From a marine bacterium B5-7 (GTDB lineage Bacteria > Pseudomonadota > Gammaproteobacteria > Arenicellales > CAJQKF01): DNA of 64,000 bases. The translations under genes were made by a program, and so were the position numbers. Shown here in pieces: positions 1 to 10,205 of this stretch. Position 1 is the first letter of the stretch; each line of letters opens with the position of its first letter. The stretch spans positions 1 through 64,000 of the forward strand of contig BQJD01000006.1 of assembly GCA_021604525.1 (NCBI GenBank). The letters are read 5' to 3'. The notes under the pieces were generated by a model, which was not told the DNA's origin, did not search any database, and saw only the letters and a program-made list of their open reading frames with translations.

Positions 1-723
1 AATGTCGAGGTGCTGTTCAAGGCGGTGCCGAAAGTGTCTGGTGGTCGTCATTTCGGTTGTCGAATTGAATTCGATAACGAAGGCTATTTGTATTTGTCGT
101 TGGGTGATCGTGGCCAACGGGACAATGCCCAGAATCCTGCCACCCATCATGGCAGCATCATCCGGTTGAATGCTGACGGTTCGATACCGGCGGATAATCC
201 ATTCATCCGCCAGCAGGGCGCGTTGCCTGAACTATACACACTGGGTAACCGAAACCCCCAGGGCATGGTGAGGCATCCGCAAAGTGGTCGGCTGTACGAA
301 ATAGAACATGGGCCGCGTGGTGGCGACGAATTGAATATTGTCAAACCGGGTGCGAACTATGGTTGGCCAGTGGTCAGTTTTGGCAAAGAGTATGTGAGTG
401 GTATGCCCGTTAGTGAGAGCACTCACATGGAAGGCATGATGGATCCGCTGTATTACTGGGATCCGTCAATTGCGCCATCGGGCATGGCGTTTTACCGTGG
501 TAGCGCTTTCCCAAAGTGGAACAGCAGCCTGTTTGTCGGTTCACTGAAGTTTAATTTGCTGGTGCGTCTTGAAATGGATGGAGACAAGGTTATCTCAGAG
601 GAACGTCTGCTTGAAGATGAAATAGGCCGGATACGCGATGTTCGCGTCGATGCAAACGGATTCGTCTATCTGTTAACCGACGAAGATAAAAGTAAGCTGG
701 TCAGGTTGGTACCGGTGAGGTAA
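1..723 (+). CDS. PQQ-dependent sugar dehydrogenase (3' part)
   Basis: The open frame runs in from the left edge and ends with TAA at 721-723, so about 240 C-terminal residues are visible and the start lies outside the window. The protein resembles the soluble aldose sugar dehydrogenase (YliI/Asd) family, PQQ-dependent six-bladed beta-propellers usually found in the periplasm. Family-like segments are GGRHFGCRIEFDNEGYLYLS, the LGNRNPQGM stretch, the EHGPRGGDELNIVKPGANYG stretch near residue 110, and PSIAPSGMAFY. The Gly-rich HGPRGGDE loop is characteristic of this family. The natural sugar substrate cannot be told from sequence. The next gene is convergent, 15 bases away. Confidence 0.85.
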   Translation, partial: NVEVLFKAVPKVSGGRHFGCRIEFDNEGYLYLSLGDRGQRDNAQNPATHHGSIIRLNADGSIPADNPFIRQQGALPELYTLGNRNPQGMVRHPQSGRLYEIEHGPRGGDELNIVKPGANYGWPVVSFGKEYVSGMPVSESTHMEGMMDPLYYWDPSIAPSGMAFYRGSAFPKWNSSLFVGSLKFNLLVRLEMDGDKVISEERLLEDEIGRIRDVRVDANGFVYLLTDEDKSKLVRLVPVR

Positions 724-737
724 GCGATCTATCCTGA

Positions 738-2420
738 TCACTCAGCTTGTTCGGTGCGTGGCCGGATTGCGGAGTTGTAACTACGGATACAGTTTCGACC
801 GTTGGCTTTGGCGTCATACAATGCGCGATCGGTCATCTCGATCAGGTCGCCGGGTGAAGAATCACGCTCTTCATCCATGGTCGCAACACCGATGCTGACC
901 GTCAGTGAATCAGCGGTGGTAGAGCGTTCGTGAGTAATGCCAAGGGCTTTTATCTCGGAGCAAATATCCCCGGCGATATGTATTGCGTCATCACTGCTGG
1001 TATTCGGTAAAACCATCACGAGCTCTTCGCCGCCATAGCGTGCGGCAATGCCGCGGCAAGTCTTTGCCTTGCGATGCAACAGTCGCGATAACGTCCGTAA
1101 AGCCTGATCCCCCATGGGGTGGCCATAATAATCGTTATAGTTCTTGAAGTGATCGACGTCGATCAGGAGTAGCGAAAGGTCGGAGTGATCGGATTTTGCA
1201 CGGGCAAATTCCACACCGAGTATCTGGTCAAACCGGCCCCTGTTATAAAGTTGCGTCAAGCCGTCCCGACCAGCACCGATGGCGTATTGACGATACTGTC
1301 GCCATACCTGATAGATATAGACTGACAACAGGCCGAGCAGTGCCGGCACAATGGGTAACAGCAGTTTGAAATGCCACAACATGACAAGCCAGGTGCCAAT
1401 GATAAGCACTACTGCCAGTACCAGTCGAAGTATGAGTAATATCGGTAATGGCGCCAGGATCAAGAGACCTGCCAGCATTGCGAGGGAGCCGTTGAAGGCA
1501 ACATTGGCATGCGTGTGCATGGTTCTGATGGCGCGATTGCGTAAAATCGCGTCGAGTGCATTTGCCTGGATTTCGACGCCACTCATGGCGCCGCGATTAC
1601 CTGCCACCGGGATCCCGTAACGTGGTGCCAATCCGCTGGCTGTCACGCCAACTAATACATAACGGTCGCGTAATGCCTCGGCATCCACCCGACCTTCCAT
1701 TACGTCGACAAAGGGCAGTGTCGGGAATGATCCCGGGGGACCGATAAAAGGCACAAGAATAGCTTTTTTGCGAACCCAGTTACCGGCCAGTGGCTTGTTG
1801 ATTTCGCTGTTTAACTCCTTACTGTCGTCTGTCAGTTCGAAGGCATGGTCGAGATAGGCGGTTACAGCCGCCAATGAAGGCCAACGTGAACGACCTTCGC
1901 CTTCTTCAAGATGCACCCGGCGGATCAGGCCATCCTCGTCGATAGTGATATTGCTGTGACCGATCGCGGCGGATGCTTCGGCCAGTTCCGGCAGGGGCAA
2001 TAACTCGAATGCGCCGCCGCGGCGTTCATCGCTGCCCCGAGTCATGGCCAGTATGACATTGCCAGTACTATGCAGGGCGTTGGCAAGGGCTGCATCACCG
2101 CCTTCATCGGTAGCAGGTTCCACAAACAGCACATCATAGATGACAAATCTCGCCTGATACTCGCTGAGGGTTTCGAGAAGCAGGGCATGATCTCTACGAT
2201 TAAAAGGCCAACGGCCCAGCTGATCTATACTGTAGTCATCGACAGCCACAATGACTATGTCCTCTGGCGCCGGACTCTTCCACCAAGGCAGTTGAAAGTC
2301 ATAGAGCAACATGTCCACCCGCTGTGTATCGGCAGCGAAGGTGACGATGATGACAACCAGAGGCGCCAGCAGCAGTGCAGCGATTGCACGCATTATGGAA
2401 ATCGGGGAAAGATTGACCAT
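738..2420 (-). CDS. CHASE2-domain membrane diguanylate cyclase
   Basis: 560 residues. An N-terminal membrane segment (about 10-30) is followed by a large extracytoplasmic CHASE2 sensor domain (about 35-300), three closely packed membrane helices (about 310-385) and a cytoplasmic GGDEF domain (about 395-550). The active-site motif is GGEEL at residues 463-467, a variant found in active diguanylate cyclases. The RxxD inhibitory site expected just upstream is absent (the Asp position is Gly), so product feedback through that site is unlikely. The gene lies 138 bases downstream of a FecR/LysM gene on the same strand, an association common for CHASE2 proteins. It probably makes cyclic di-GMP in response to an envelope signal; the signal is unknown. 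Confidence 0.9.
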   Translation of the reverse strand: MVNLSPISIMRAIAALLLAPLVVIIVTFAADTQRVDMLLYDFQLPWWKSPAPEDIVIVAVDDYSIDQLGRWPFNRRDHALLLETLSEYQARFVIYDVLFVEPATDEGGDAALANALHSTGNVILAMTRGSDERRGGAFELLPLPELAEASAAIGHSNITIDEDGLIRRVHLEEGEGRSRWPSLAAVTAYLDHAFELTDDSKELNSEINKPLAGNWVRKKAILVPFIGPPGSFPTLPFVDVMEGRVDAEALRDRYVLVGVTASGLAPRYGIPVAGNRGAMSGVEIQANALDAILRNRAIRTMHTHANVAFNGSLAMLAGLLILAPLPILLILRLVLAVVLIIGTWLVMLWHFKLLLPIVPALLGLLSVYIYQVWRQYRQYAIGAGRDGLTQLYNRGRFDQILGVEFARAKSDHSDLSLLLIDVDHFKNYNDYYGHPMGDQALRTLSRLLHRKAKTCRGIAARYGGEELVMVLPNTSSDDAIHIAGDICSEIKALGITHERSTTADSLTVSIGVATMDEERDSSPGDLIEMTDRALYDAKANGRNCIRSYNSAIRPRTEQAE

Positions 2421-2558
2421 CGCTAATTGCGCCGTCGGCTGTAAGACGATGACGCGCCGGTTAATTTATCCTTATTACCGCGTGGTCGTAGTGAAGTTGA
2501 ATCCTGATTTACGTGTTCGCTAACATCCTGTGCGATGAGTGAAATGTTCAACAAACGG

Positions 2559-4235
2559 CTACAACACGAGCAGTAACAGCGCCGCGCCGCCGAGTAACAC
2601 TCGCCACGACATGCCTACCGGAACATCAATCGGGAGGGTTGCCCATTTACCCTGGTAGTCATGTTGATCGATACTGGCAACCCGAACGAAGTAGTTGCCT
2701 GGATAAGGTCGGGTTATTACGTAGTCGGTATTGTCAGTGAGAACGCTGTCGATGAGTTCCTTGAATTCACTGTCGCGCGAGAATTCAACACGATAACGCA
2801 TGTTGTCTGGTTGCTTCGCCCAACTGATTGCTAGCCGACGAAAGTCGAGCTTGAACTCAATCGGCGTGGGTGCAGCTGGTATTGATCGGATTTCAACTTC
2901 GTGAATCTCACCCGGCGCGCCCGCTCGGCCGGTGGCGCTCGAAGCGATCAGCCGCCACTGATAACTTCCCGGCGCAAGACCTGAAATTGTGGCCTCGCCG
3001 GTGGCTGCTTCCGTCTCTACCGAATGTGTCGCAATACTGCCCTCACCAAGAAGATCCGTGCCTGCATCGAGACGGACCTTATGGCCTTCGCCAGGTTGCC
3101 AGCGCGCTGTCAGGCTCGATCCATAGATTACCGCCCCATCGGCGGGTTCGACATCTCTTGAAGCCAGTGGATGTGCATCGACTTCAATCTCAGCCATCGC
3201 ATCGAGACCGGCCAGACCTTTATCATCAATGGCACGAACGCGGACTGCATAGCGACCGTTAGGAACGTCGGTATCTATCAGAAGCTGATCGCTTGCGGCG
3301 GAGTCGTAAGCGAGAATAGTAAACAAATTGTTTCGCGCCAGTTGTACACGATAGCCGAGTATGCCTTCGTTTGAAGGTAGGGCAATGGTGTAGGGAAGCG
3401 TGCTGATACGATCCGGGAGGAAGGAAACATCGGGAGGTGGCAGCAACTCTTGCGGCTGTGATGGCGCATTATTCTTGCGGGTAACAACGCCATAGCCCTC
3501 ACCAAGCTTGATGACGCCATTGCGGTTTACTACAAATACCCGGCCTTCAGTGACTTCGGAGAATGTTTGATCGCTTTGTGCATTAATCCGAAAGCGGGTG
3601 CCGCGAACCGAGGTCGTCGCCGATGGTGTATGCACATCGAAGGTATGATTTGCCAAACCTTCCGGGTTAATGTCGGCTTCGCCGCGTCCTTCGATGAGAT
3701 TGACGACTATCTGGCTGTAGCCGGACTTACCGATACGATTGATTTCGATTATCTCGAGATTGGAATTTTCAGCGATTGTCAGCTTTGAGCCATCATCAAA
3801 ACCAATAGTTGCACTGGCTTTTTCATTAGTATTAATCCGATCACCCGCTGCAAGTGCAACACCGGGCTTCAATGGTTTTACATGTCCGGATTCGACGGCT
3901 GACATTTGTGCCTTACCGCTGGATTTGACCACCCGCGCCCGGGCCGGGACAATCGTGAGCCAGTCATGCGGAATGGTGAGCACCTGACCCGGTATGATTG
4001 CGTAGGGTTTGCTGATGCTGTTTATATTGGCAACATCAGCCCAGCTTTTTGAGTCAAGGAGAACATCGCGTCCGATGCTACTGAGCGTATCGTCACTTCG
4101 AACCGTGTAGACGAAATCGTCGGCGTCACTGCGATTCGAGAAGGCCAATGCCATGAAGAAGGCGACGAGCCAGATTATATATACCCTTTCCGTAGGGCTT
4201 CGGCCGTAAAGGCCATGTTCCATATTTGCCTGCAC
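2559..4235 (-). CDS. LysM- and FecR-domain envelope protein
   Basis: 558 residues. A hydrophobic signal or anchor segment (about 18-38) is followed by a LysM peptidoglycan-binding module (about 42-92, DDTLSSIGRDVL through PGQVLTIP) and a FecR-type beta domain (about 120-250) with the typical TPSATTSVRGTRFR segment. Several fibronectin-like repeats follow, and the protein ends in a hydrophobic tail (about 543-558). Proteins of this layout sit in the periplasm bound to cell wall and are typically paired with CHASE2-domain cyclases, as here with the gene immediately downstream. A role as partner of the CHASE2 sensor is inference from this pairing. ATG start at 4235; the first 130 bases upstream are shared with the divergent sulfotransferase-like gene. 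Confidence 0.85.
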   Translation of the reverse strand: MQANMEHGLYGRSPTERVYIIWLVAFFMALAFSNRSDADDFVYTVRSDDTLSSIGRDVLLDSKSWADVANINSISKPYAIIPGQVLTIPHDWLTIVPARARVVKSSGKAQMSAVESGHVKPLKPGVALAAGDRINTNEKASATIGFDDGSKLTIAENSNLEIIEINRIGKSGYSQIVVNLIEGRGEADINPEGLANHTFDVHTPSATTSVRGTRFRINAQSDQTFSEVTEGRVFVVNRNGVIKLGEGYGVVTRKNNAPSQPQELLPPPDVSFLPDRISTLPYTIALPSNEGILGYRVQLARNNLFTILAYDSAASDQLLIDTDVPNGRYAVRVRAIDDKGLAGLDAMAEIEVDAHPLASRDVEPADGAVIYGSSLTARWQPGEGHKVRLDAGTDLLGEGSIATHSVETEAATGEATISGLAPGSYQWRLIASSATGRAGAPGEIHEVEIRSIPAAPTPIEFKLDFRRLAISWAKQPDNMRYRVEFSRDSEFKELIDSVLTDNTDYVITRPYPGNYFVRVASIDQHDYQGKWATLPIDVPVGMSWRVLLGGAALLLLVL

Positions 4236-4364
4236 AAAGTCACCATTTCAGCGATTAAATGAGGTTATAGTAACAAAACAACCTGATAGGCGGTGGATTT
4301 TGATTAATGAATGCGGAGTTTGGTGTGCGATGACCAGTGTGCTGCAACATAACCCTGGGATCCT

Positions 4365-5105
4365 GTGAGATCTACACTAAAAATCGCCATGTGGTCGGGT
4401 CCGCGGAATATATCGACGGCGATGATGCGCGCCTTCGAGAATCGATCCGATTGCGTTGTGTGGGATGAGCCGTTCTACGGGCCTTACTTGCATCTCACCG
4501 GTAAAACGCATCCAGGTGCAGCCGAGGTTATTGCTGACCAGGGGTATAACTGGCGCGAGGTGGTTCGCAGGATCGAAGGGTCGATTCCAGAATCGGCGTC
4601 ATTGTGGTACCAGAAGCACATGACCCACCATATGCTTGACGACATTTCACTCGATTTCATGGACACGCTCGCCAATTGCTTTCTCATTCGCGATCCTGTC
4701 GAGGTTTTGTCATCGTACCGGCAGCGTCGGGAAAGCTTCGATGCCTCGGATCTCGGCTTCAAACGGCAGTTCGAATTATTTGAATATGTCAGGTCACGCA
4801 GTGGCGAAGTGCCGCCTGTGCTTGATAGCGCCGATGTGTTGAAAGATCCGCGCGGCATGCTCAATGCATTGTGCGCGCATCTCGGTATCGAGTTCAGCCC
4901 CGCCATGTTGAACTGGCCGGCGGGCGCCCGGGATTCCGACGGTGTCTGGTCAAAGTACTGGTATGATGCAGTGAAGCGCTCGACCGGATTCATGCCCTAT
5001 AAGCCACACACCATTGATCTCGATGAAGACGCGCGTTTAATTACTGACGCGGGAAGAGATTACTATGACATGCTTTATGCTCATCGGTTGATGCCGCTAC
5101 ATTAA
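4365..5105 (+). CDS. Sulfotransferase-like P-loop protein
   Basis: 246 residues. The N-terminus carries the short P-loop-like motif MWSGPRNIST, which in this family binds the 5'-phosphosulfate of PAPS. LIRDPVEVLSSYRQRRESF near residue 105 matches the 3'-phosphate-binding RDP..S region of sulfotransferases. Related proteins are often annotated as sulfotransferase-like or, wrongly, as HAD hydrolases or branched-chain aminotransferase-like proteins. The acceptor is unknown. The start is GTG at 4365; an in-frame ATG at 4389 would remove only eight residues and still leave the P-loop at the very N-terminus. Stands alone between divergent and convergent neighbours. Confidence 0.75.
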   Translation: MRSTLKIAMWSGPRNISTAMMRAFENRSDCVVWDEPFYGPYLHLTGKTHPGAAEVIADQGYNWREVVRRIEGSIPESASLWYQKHMTHHMLDDISLDFMDTLANCFLIRDPVEVLSSYRQRRESFDASDLGFKRQFELFEYVRSRSGEVPPVLDSADVLKDPRGMLNALCAHLGIEFSPAMLNWPAGARDSDGVWSKYWYDAVKRSTGFMPYKPHTIDLDEDARLITDAGRDYYDMLYAHRLMPLH

Positions 5106-5156
5106 GCTGTCTGGTGATCCACCCTTGATAGCAGTTGATATGTCGTCCTGTATTTA

Positions 5157-6074
5157 TCAGCGGGGTTGTGCAGAACGGATCATCGCCTGTTCAGTGAGTA
5201 ATGCAGTACCCGGGTAGGTGCTTGGTGTCAGGCAATATTTTTCAACGCACGCACTCCAGTCGACTCCCGTTTGCAGGCAAATCTCAAGCCCCTTGAAATC
5301 GACAATGCGACTGCCGCCTATCACGATCACTCCGCGCTTGAATAACGGTTCCGGCATACAGCCGGCTGACGGCCCAATCAGCGTTACGTGGGCATCACCC
5401 GCACAGGCCAGAATGTCATCGACGGTGTCGTTAATCAGCGTAGAAGCGGTGCATAACACCTTGTTGCAGGTCGACAGACGTCGCGGATCGAGAGTCACTT
5501 CAAAGTCCTTGTCCGATTGCACAAAACGCTCGTCAAGCTCAAGTACGGTCAAGCGAACCCCGGCATTGCGCAACTTGTCGACCAGTCCTGGGAAAAAGCC
5601 CACCATACCGAAATGATCACCGGGTTCGGGTTCGAGATTGGCAATTGGATTGATTGCATCAGGCGGTCGGTAGTCGCTTTGTCGGAACAGGGCCTGGGTG
5701 ATGGCGGAGATTGCTCCCAAGCCCATCGCGCGTCGTTCCAGATTGTCAGACCGATACCAGGCGGCGAGTTCCAGCACATCACGCGGTAACAATGTCAGGT
5801 CAAATCTGTCGACTTCGATGTGGGCGAGCGTTGAATCATTTGTTTCTGTACGATTCTGGCTGAGACGGGTAAAAAATAATCCGGTACTGTGGTCTTCAAG
5901 TACCACCAATCCAAATTTGCGGGACTTGCCGTTATCCACCGAACCCGTCCGCGGCAAGAGAACCGTTTCGACCCGCGGCAGGCTGATGGCTGCGGCAATT
6001 TGATCGCAACATGACAGCAGGTCATCGGCGAGCCGACCGACACCCTGGCGTGTGGTATGACTGGATGCTTTCAA
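5157..6074 (-). CDS. DUF364 / DUF4213 Rossmann-like protein
   Basis: 305 residues. The C-terminal two thirds match the DUF364 'putative heavy-metal chelation' domain: VGFFPGLVDKLRNAGVRLTV with a following acidic ELDER, then CTASTLINDTVDDIL and LIGPSAGCMPEPLF. The N-terminal part resembles the DUF4213 enolase-like domain that normally precedes it. Such proteins have been linked to metal or tetrapyrrole handling in some organisms, but no reaction is established. Cys219 (in CTAST) and Cys239 (in SAGCMPE) are possible metal ligands by position only. Its placement 1.2 kb upstream of the heme d1 cluster is suggestive but may be coincidental. Confidence 0.75.
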   Translation of the reverse strand: MKASSHTTRQGVGRLADDLLSCCDQIAAAISLPRVETVLLPRTGSVDNGKSRKFGLVVLEDHSTGLFFTRLSQNRTETNDSTLAHIEVDRFDLTLLPRDVLELAAWYRSDNLERRAMGLGAISAITQALFRQSDYRPPDAINPIANLEPEPGDHFGMVGFFPGLVDKLRNAGVRLTVLELDERFVQSDKDFEVTLDPRRLSTCNKVLCTASTLINDTVDDILACAGDAHVTLIGPSAGCMPEPLFKRGVIVIGGSRIVDFKGLEICLQTGVDWSACVEKYCLTPSTYPGTALLTEQAMIRSAQPR

Positions 6075-6115
6075 TACTCACCTATGGTGTTATGACATTC
6101 AGGTGTTGTGGCACA

Positions 6116-6553
6116 ATGCGCCAGGTGAATTCTACCAAGGCGTCATTTCAGGTCACCATGTCGGGCATCGAAAAATTGATGCCCGATGTGGATCGCTCGC
6201 GTGTCTATGAATCACGCCTGGTTCATCTCCTCAGCCGCGATACAGCCGTTTATTGTACACGCTCAGCCAGACTCTACTTCTGGGAATCCGACAATGGCCA
6301 GGTGCGTACCATCATTGAACGCGCACTATCGTCGATGGGTGTTCCCTACTCCGATGCGCCCGTTATTATGGACAACAAGGGCGTGTTCAATGCACCACGC
6401 AAGGTAGCAATCTGTGCCCAGGCATTTGCCACCGTTGCGGTAGCCCTGCGCCTTGGCGGGGTGCGCTTGCGAATTAGTGATCCAGTTCATATAAAGTCGG
6501 ACACGTTCCCTGCAAAACATCAAACAGATCACATCGATGGAGAAAAAACATGA
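6116..6553 (+). CDS. Hypothetical protein coupled to nnrU
   Basis: About 145 residues from ATG 6116 (MRQVNSTKASF); an open frame extends upstream to 6011 but that part overlaps the divergent DUF364 gene and looks non-coding. An internal ATG at 6158 (MSGIEKLMPDVD) is an alternative start. I do not recognise the family. The protein is soluble, mixed charge, with no signal peptide and no clear motif; a hydrophobic stretch AQAFATVAVALRLGG lies near residue 105. The stop codon overlaps the nnrU start as ATGA, so the two are very likely co-translated. That coupling is the main reason to treat it as real. Confidence 0.55.
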   Translation: MRQVNSTKASFQVTMSGIEKLMPDVDRSRVYESRLVHLLSRDTAVYCTRSARLYFWESDNGQVRTIIERALSSMGVPYSDAPVIMDNKGVFNAPRKVAICAQAFATVAVALRLGGVRLRISDPVHIKSDTFPAKHQTDHIDGEKT

Positions 6554-7104
6554 GCCTTTTGATTGTCGGTCTTGGGATATTTTTTGCAGTGCATTTGGTA
6601 CCGTTCTCGCCAGCCCTGCGTGGCTCGCTAGTATCGCGCTTCAGTGAGAATGGCTACAAGCTGGCCTTCACTGCCATATCACTGGCAGGATTCGTACTGA
6701 TTGTCATGGGTATGTCGCGGGCTCCATTCATCGCCATCTGGCAGCCACCACAAGAAGCACAACATGTAACCCGGTTGCTCGTGTTGATCGGTTTTATCCT
6801 GCTGCCCGCTGCGCACATGAAGACCAACATCAAACGATTCACACGCCACCCGATGTCATGGGGCGTGGTTTTCTGGGGTATCGGCCACTTGCTGGCCAAC
6901 GGCGATGTCGCATCGATTCTGCTGTTCGGCAGTTTCGTGTTGTACAGCCTTGCATCAATGGTCTCGGCTAATCTTCGTGGTGCGAAAAAATCCGATGTGC
7001 GCTACCGATTCAGCAACGATCTCATCGTCATTGCCGCCGGCGCCATCGCTTACCTGTTACTCACCTGGTTGCACGGTTATCTATTCGGTTATGCGTTGAT
7101 CTGA
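6550..7104 (+). CDS. nnrU: NnrU family membrane protein
   Basis: 184 residues, with about five hydrophobic helices: residues 1-15, 40-58, 72-88, 100-128 and 150-180. It matches the NnrU family (isoprenoid-biosynthesis-related methyltransferase-like fold, related to NnuR/MddA-like membrane proteins). The conserved TRHPMSWGVVFWGIGHLLANGD segment (residues about 97-118) contains the HPM and GHLLANGD motifs of the family. NnrU genes occur beside denitrification genes and affect nitrite/NO reduction in Rhodobacter and relatives; the biochemical role is unresolved. It overlaps the preceding hypothetical gene by four bases and lies 228 bases upstream of nirS. Confidence 0.85.
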   Translation: MSLLIVGLGIFFAVHLVPFSPALRGSLVSRFSENGYKLAFTAISLAGFVLIVMGMSRAPFIAIWQPPQEAQHVTRLLVLIGFILLPAAHMKTNIKRFTRHPMSWGVVFWGIGHLLANGDVASILLFGSFVLYSLASMVSANLRGAKKSDVRYRFSNDLIVIAAGAIAYLLLTWLHGYLFGYALI

Positions 7105-7168
7105 ACCCCATGTAACGTTCCTCGGCCGGGATCGCTGTTACTGATGGCGATTTTGGCAACGGCCCCAA

Positions 7169-7196
7169 AGCTCAACAATTAACGGATTGTTGAGCT
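7169..7196. promoter_or_regulatory. 11-bp inverted repeat between nnrU and nirS
   Basis: AGCTCAACAAT, a six-base loop, then ATTGTTGAGCT: a perfect 11-bp inverted repeat. No T-tract follows on either strand, so it is a weak candidate for an intrinsic terminator of nnrU. A protein-binding site in the nirS control region is the other option. Confidence 0.45.
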
Positions 7197-7230
7197 GACG
7201 ATGGATTCGTTCATGGGATCCGGGCAATCG

Positions 7231-9060
<1,830 letters not shown>

Positions 9061-9069
9061 CCGGTGTCA

Positions 9070-9097
9070 GGCGGTCGCGGCGTGAGTCGCGGCCGCC
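9070..9097 (+). promoter_or_regulatory. Stable hairpin between nirS and nirE
   Basis: GGCGGTCGCGGC, loop GTGA, then GTCGCGGCCGCC: a 12-bp stem with two G-U pairs, very GC-rich. No U-tract follows. It lies in the 74-base gap after nirS and could act as a partial terminator or a 3' stabiliser that keeps nirS mRNA more abundant than the heme d1 genes. Confidence 0.6.
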
Positions 9098-9134
9098 GCC
9101 AACGGCGATCGAGTCAAGCGGAGAATATAATAAA

Positions 9135-9923
9135 ATGCAAGGAACCGTTTATATCGTTGGCGCCGGTCCCGGAGATCCGGATCTTCTGACGATACGCGCG
9201 TTGCGGCTTTTAGAAAGCGCCGATGTTGTTGTCCATGATCGTCTGGTCAGCGAGACGGTCATGGCTTTGGTGCCAGCAGGGGTTATCTGCATTCCGGTAG
9301 GCAAGTCATCCGGTCGTCATAGCGTGCCGCAAGCGGAGATTAATCAAATTCTCGCCGAGCTTGCGAGTAACCACCGTCTGATTGTACGACTTAAGGGTGG
9401 CGATCCTTTCGTATTCGGGCGCGGTAGTGAGGAAGCGTTATTCCTTAAGGAACGTGGCATCGCCTTTGAAATTGTTCCAGGAATCACTGCGGCGCTGGCA
9501 TGTACCGCCTATGCCGGCGTGCCTCTGACTCATCGGGGTATCAGTCGCGGATTTCGCGTGGTTACCGGGCATCTTAAAGAGGATGGCGAGCTGGATCTCA
9601 ATTGGCAAAGCCTGGCAGATCCCGAGACCACGCTGGTTATTTACATGGGTCTTGCCAGCGTGGATCGGATGGCGGCTCACCTGATCGCTGCCGGTCTGTC
9701 GGCCAGTACTCCGGCCATGGCGATCCAGGACGGCAGCACGCTCGAGCAGCATGTGGTCAAGGCGACGCTCGCCAGTCTTGCTGCCCGTGTGCGCATGGAG
9801 AATATACAACCTCCCGCAATTCTTGTTATCGGCGAAACCGTCGCGTTGGCGGATGAACTCAACTGGTTTGCACCGCAAACGGAGTATGAAGATGAATCGA
9901 TGGCTGTATGGGCTGGTCGCTAG
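9135..9923 (+). CDS. nirE: Uroporphyrinogen-III C-methyltransferase NirE
   Basis: 262 residues. SAM-dependent methylation of uroporphyrinogen III at C2 and C7 to precorrin-2, the first step towards siroheme and heme d1. Family motifs: VGAGPGDPDLLT at the N-terminus, VGKSSGRHSVPQAEIN, RLKGGDPFVFGRGSEE (about 82-97), PGITAALACTAYAGVPLTHR, and MGLASV. It is a stand-alone methyltransferase of SUMT length, not fused to the CysG dehydrogenase/chelatase. Position inside the nir operon supports the name NirE rather than CobA. Its end overlaps the start of nirC by 32 bases. Confidence 0.95.
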   Translation: MQGTVYIVGAGPGDPDLLTIRALRLLESADVVVHDRLVSETVMALVPAGVICIPVGKSSGRHSVPQAEINQILAELASNHRLIVRLKGGDPFVFGRGSEEALFLKERGIAFEIVPGITAALACTAYAGVPLTHRGISRGFRVVTGHLKEDGELDLNWQSLADPETTLVIYMGLASVDRMAAHLIAAGLSASTPAMAIQDGSTLEQHVVKATLASLAARVRMENIQPPAILVIGETVALADELNWFAPQTEYEDESMAVWAGR

Positions 9924-10203
9924 CGCACTGATGTCGATAGCCTTGGCCAGCGAGTCGTCAGCACCCGGTGATTCTCTTCGCTACCTGCTTACCCATGATT
10001 GTGGATCGTGTCACGGCATGCAGTTGAAGGGCGGTCTTGGGCCACCACTGACCCGCGAAGCGCTCAAGGGTTATCCCGTCGACTATGTGGCACAAGTAAT
10101 CCTTGATGGACGCACCGGTACGGCCATGCCGCCATGGCGCGCATTATTGACCTCTGACGATGCCCGATGGCTCGCCGAACAATTGATCAAGGGAATGGAG
10201 TGA
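9892..10203 (+). CDS. nirC: Cytochrome c55x NirC
   Basis: 103 residues: signal peptide (about 1-20, ending ALAS), then one c-type heme site Cys37-x2-Cys40-His41, and a candidate distal ligand Met in TAMPPW. NirC is a small periplasmic cytochrome that can donate electrons to NirS or take part in final heme d1 maturation. The start ATG at 9892 has GGAG at 9881-9884 at good spacing; ATG 9886 is too close to it. A longer open frame upstream lies within nirE and is not expected to be translated. Confidence 0.9.
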   Translation: MNRWLYGLVASALMSIALASESSAPGDSLRYLLTHDCGSCHGMQLKGGLGPPLTREALKGYPVDYVAQVILDGRTGTAMPPWRALLTSDDARWLAEQLIKGME

Positions 10204-10205
10204 AC

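Noticed and set aside
9751-9891. N-terminal extension of nirC
   Set aside because: Lies within nirE in another frame; a proper signal peptide and RBS mark the start at 9892.
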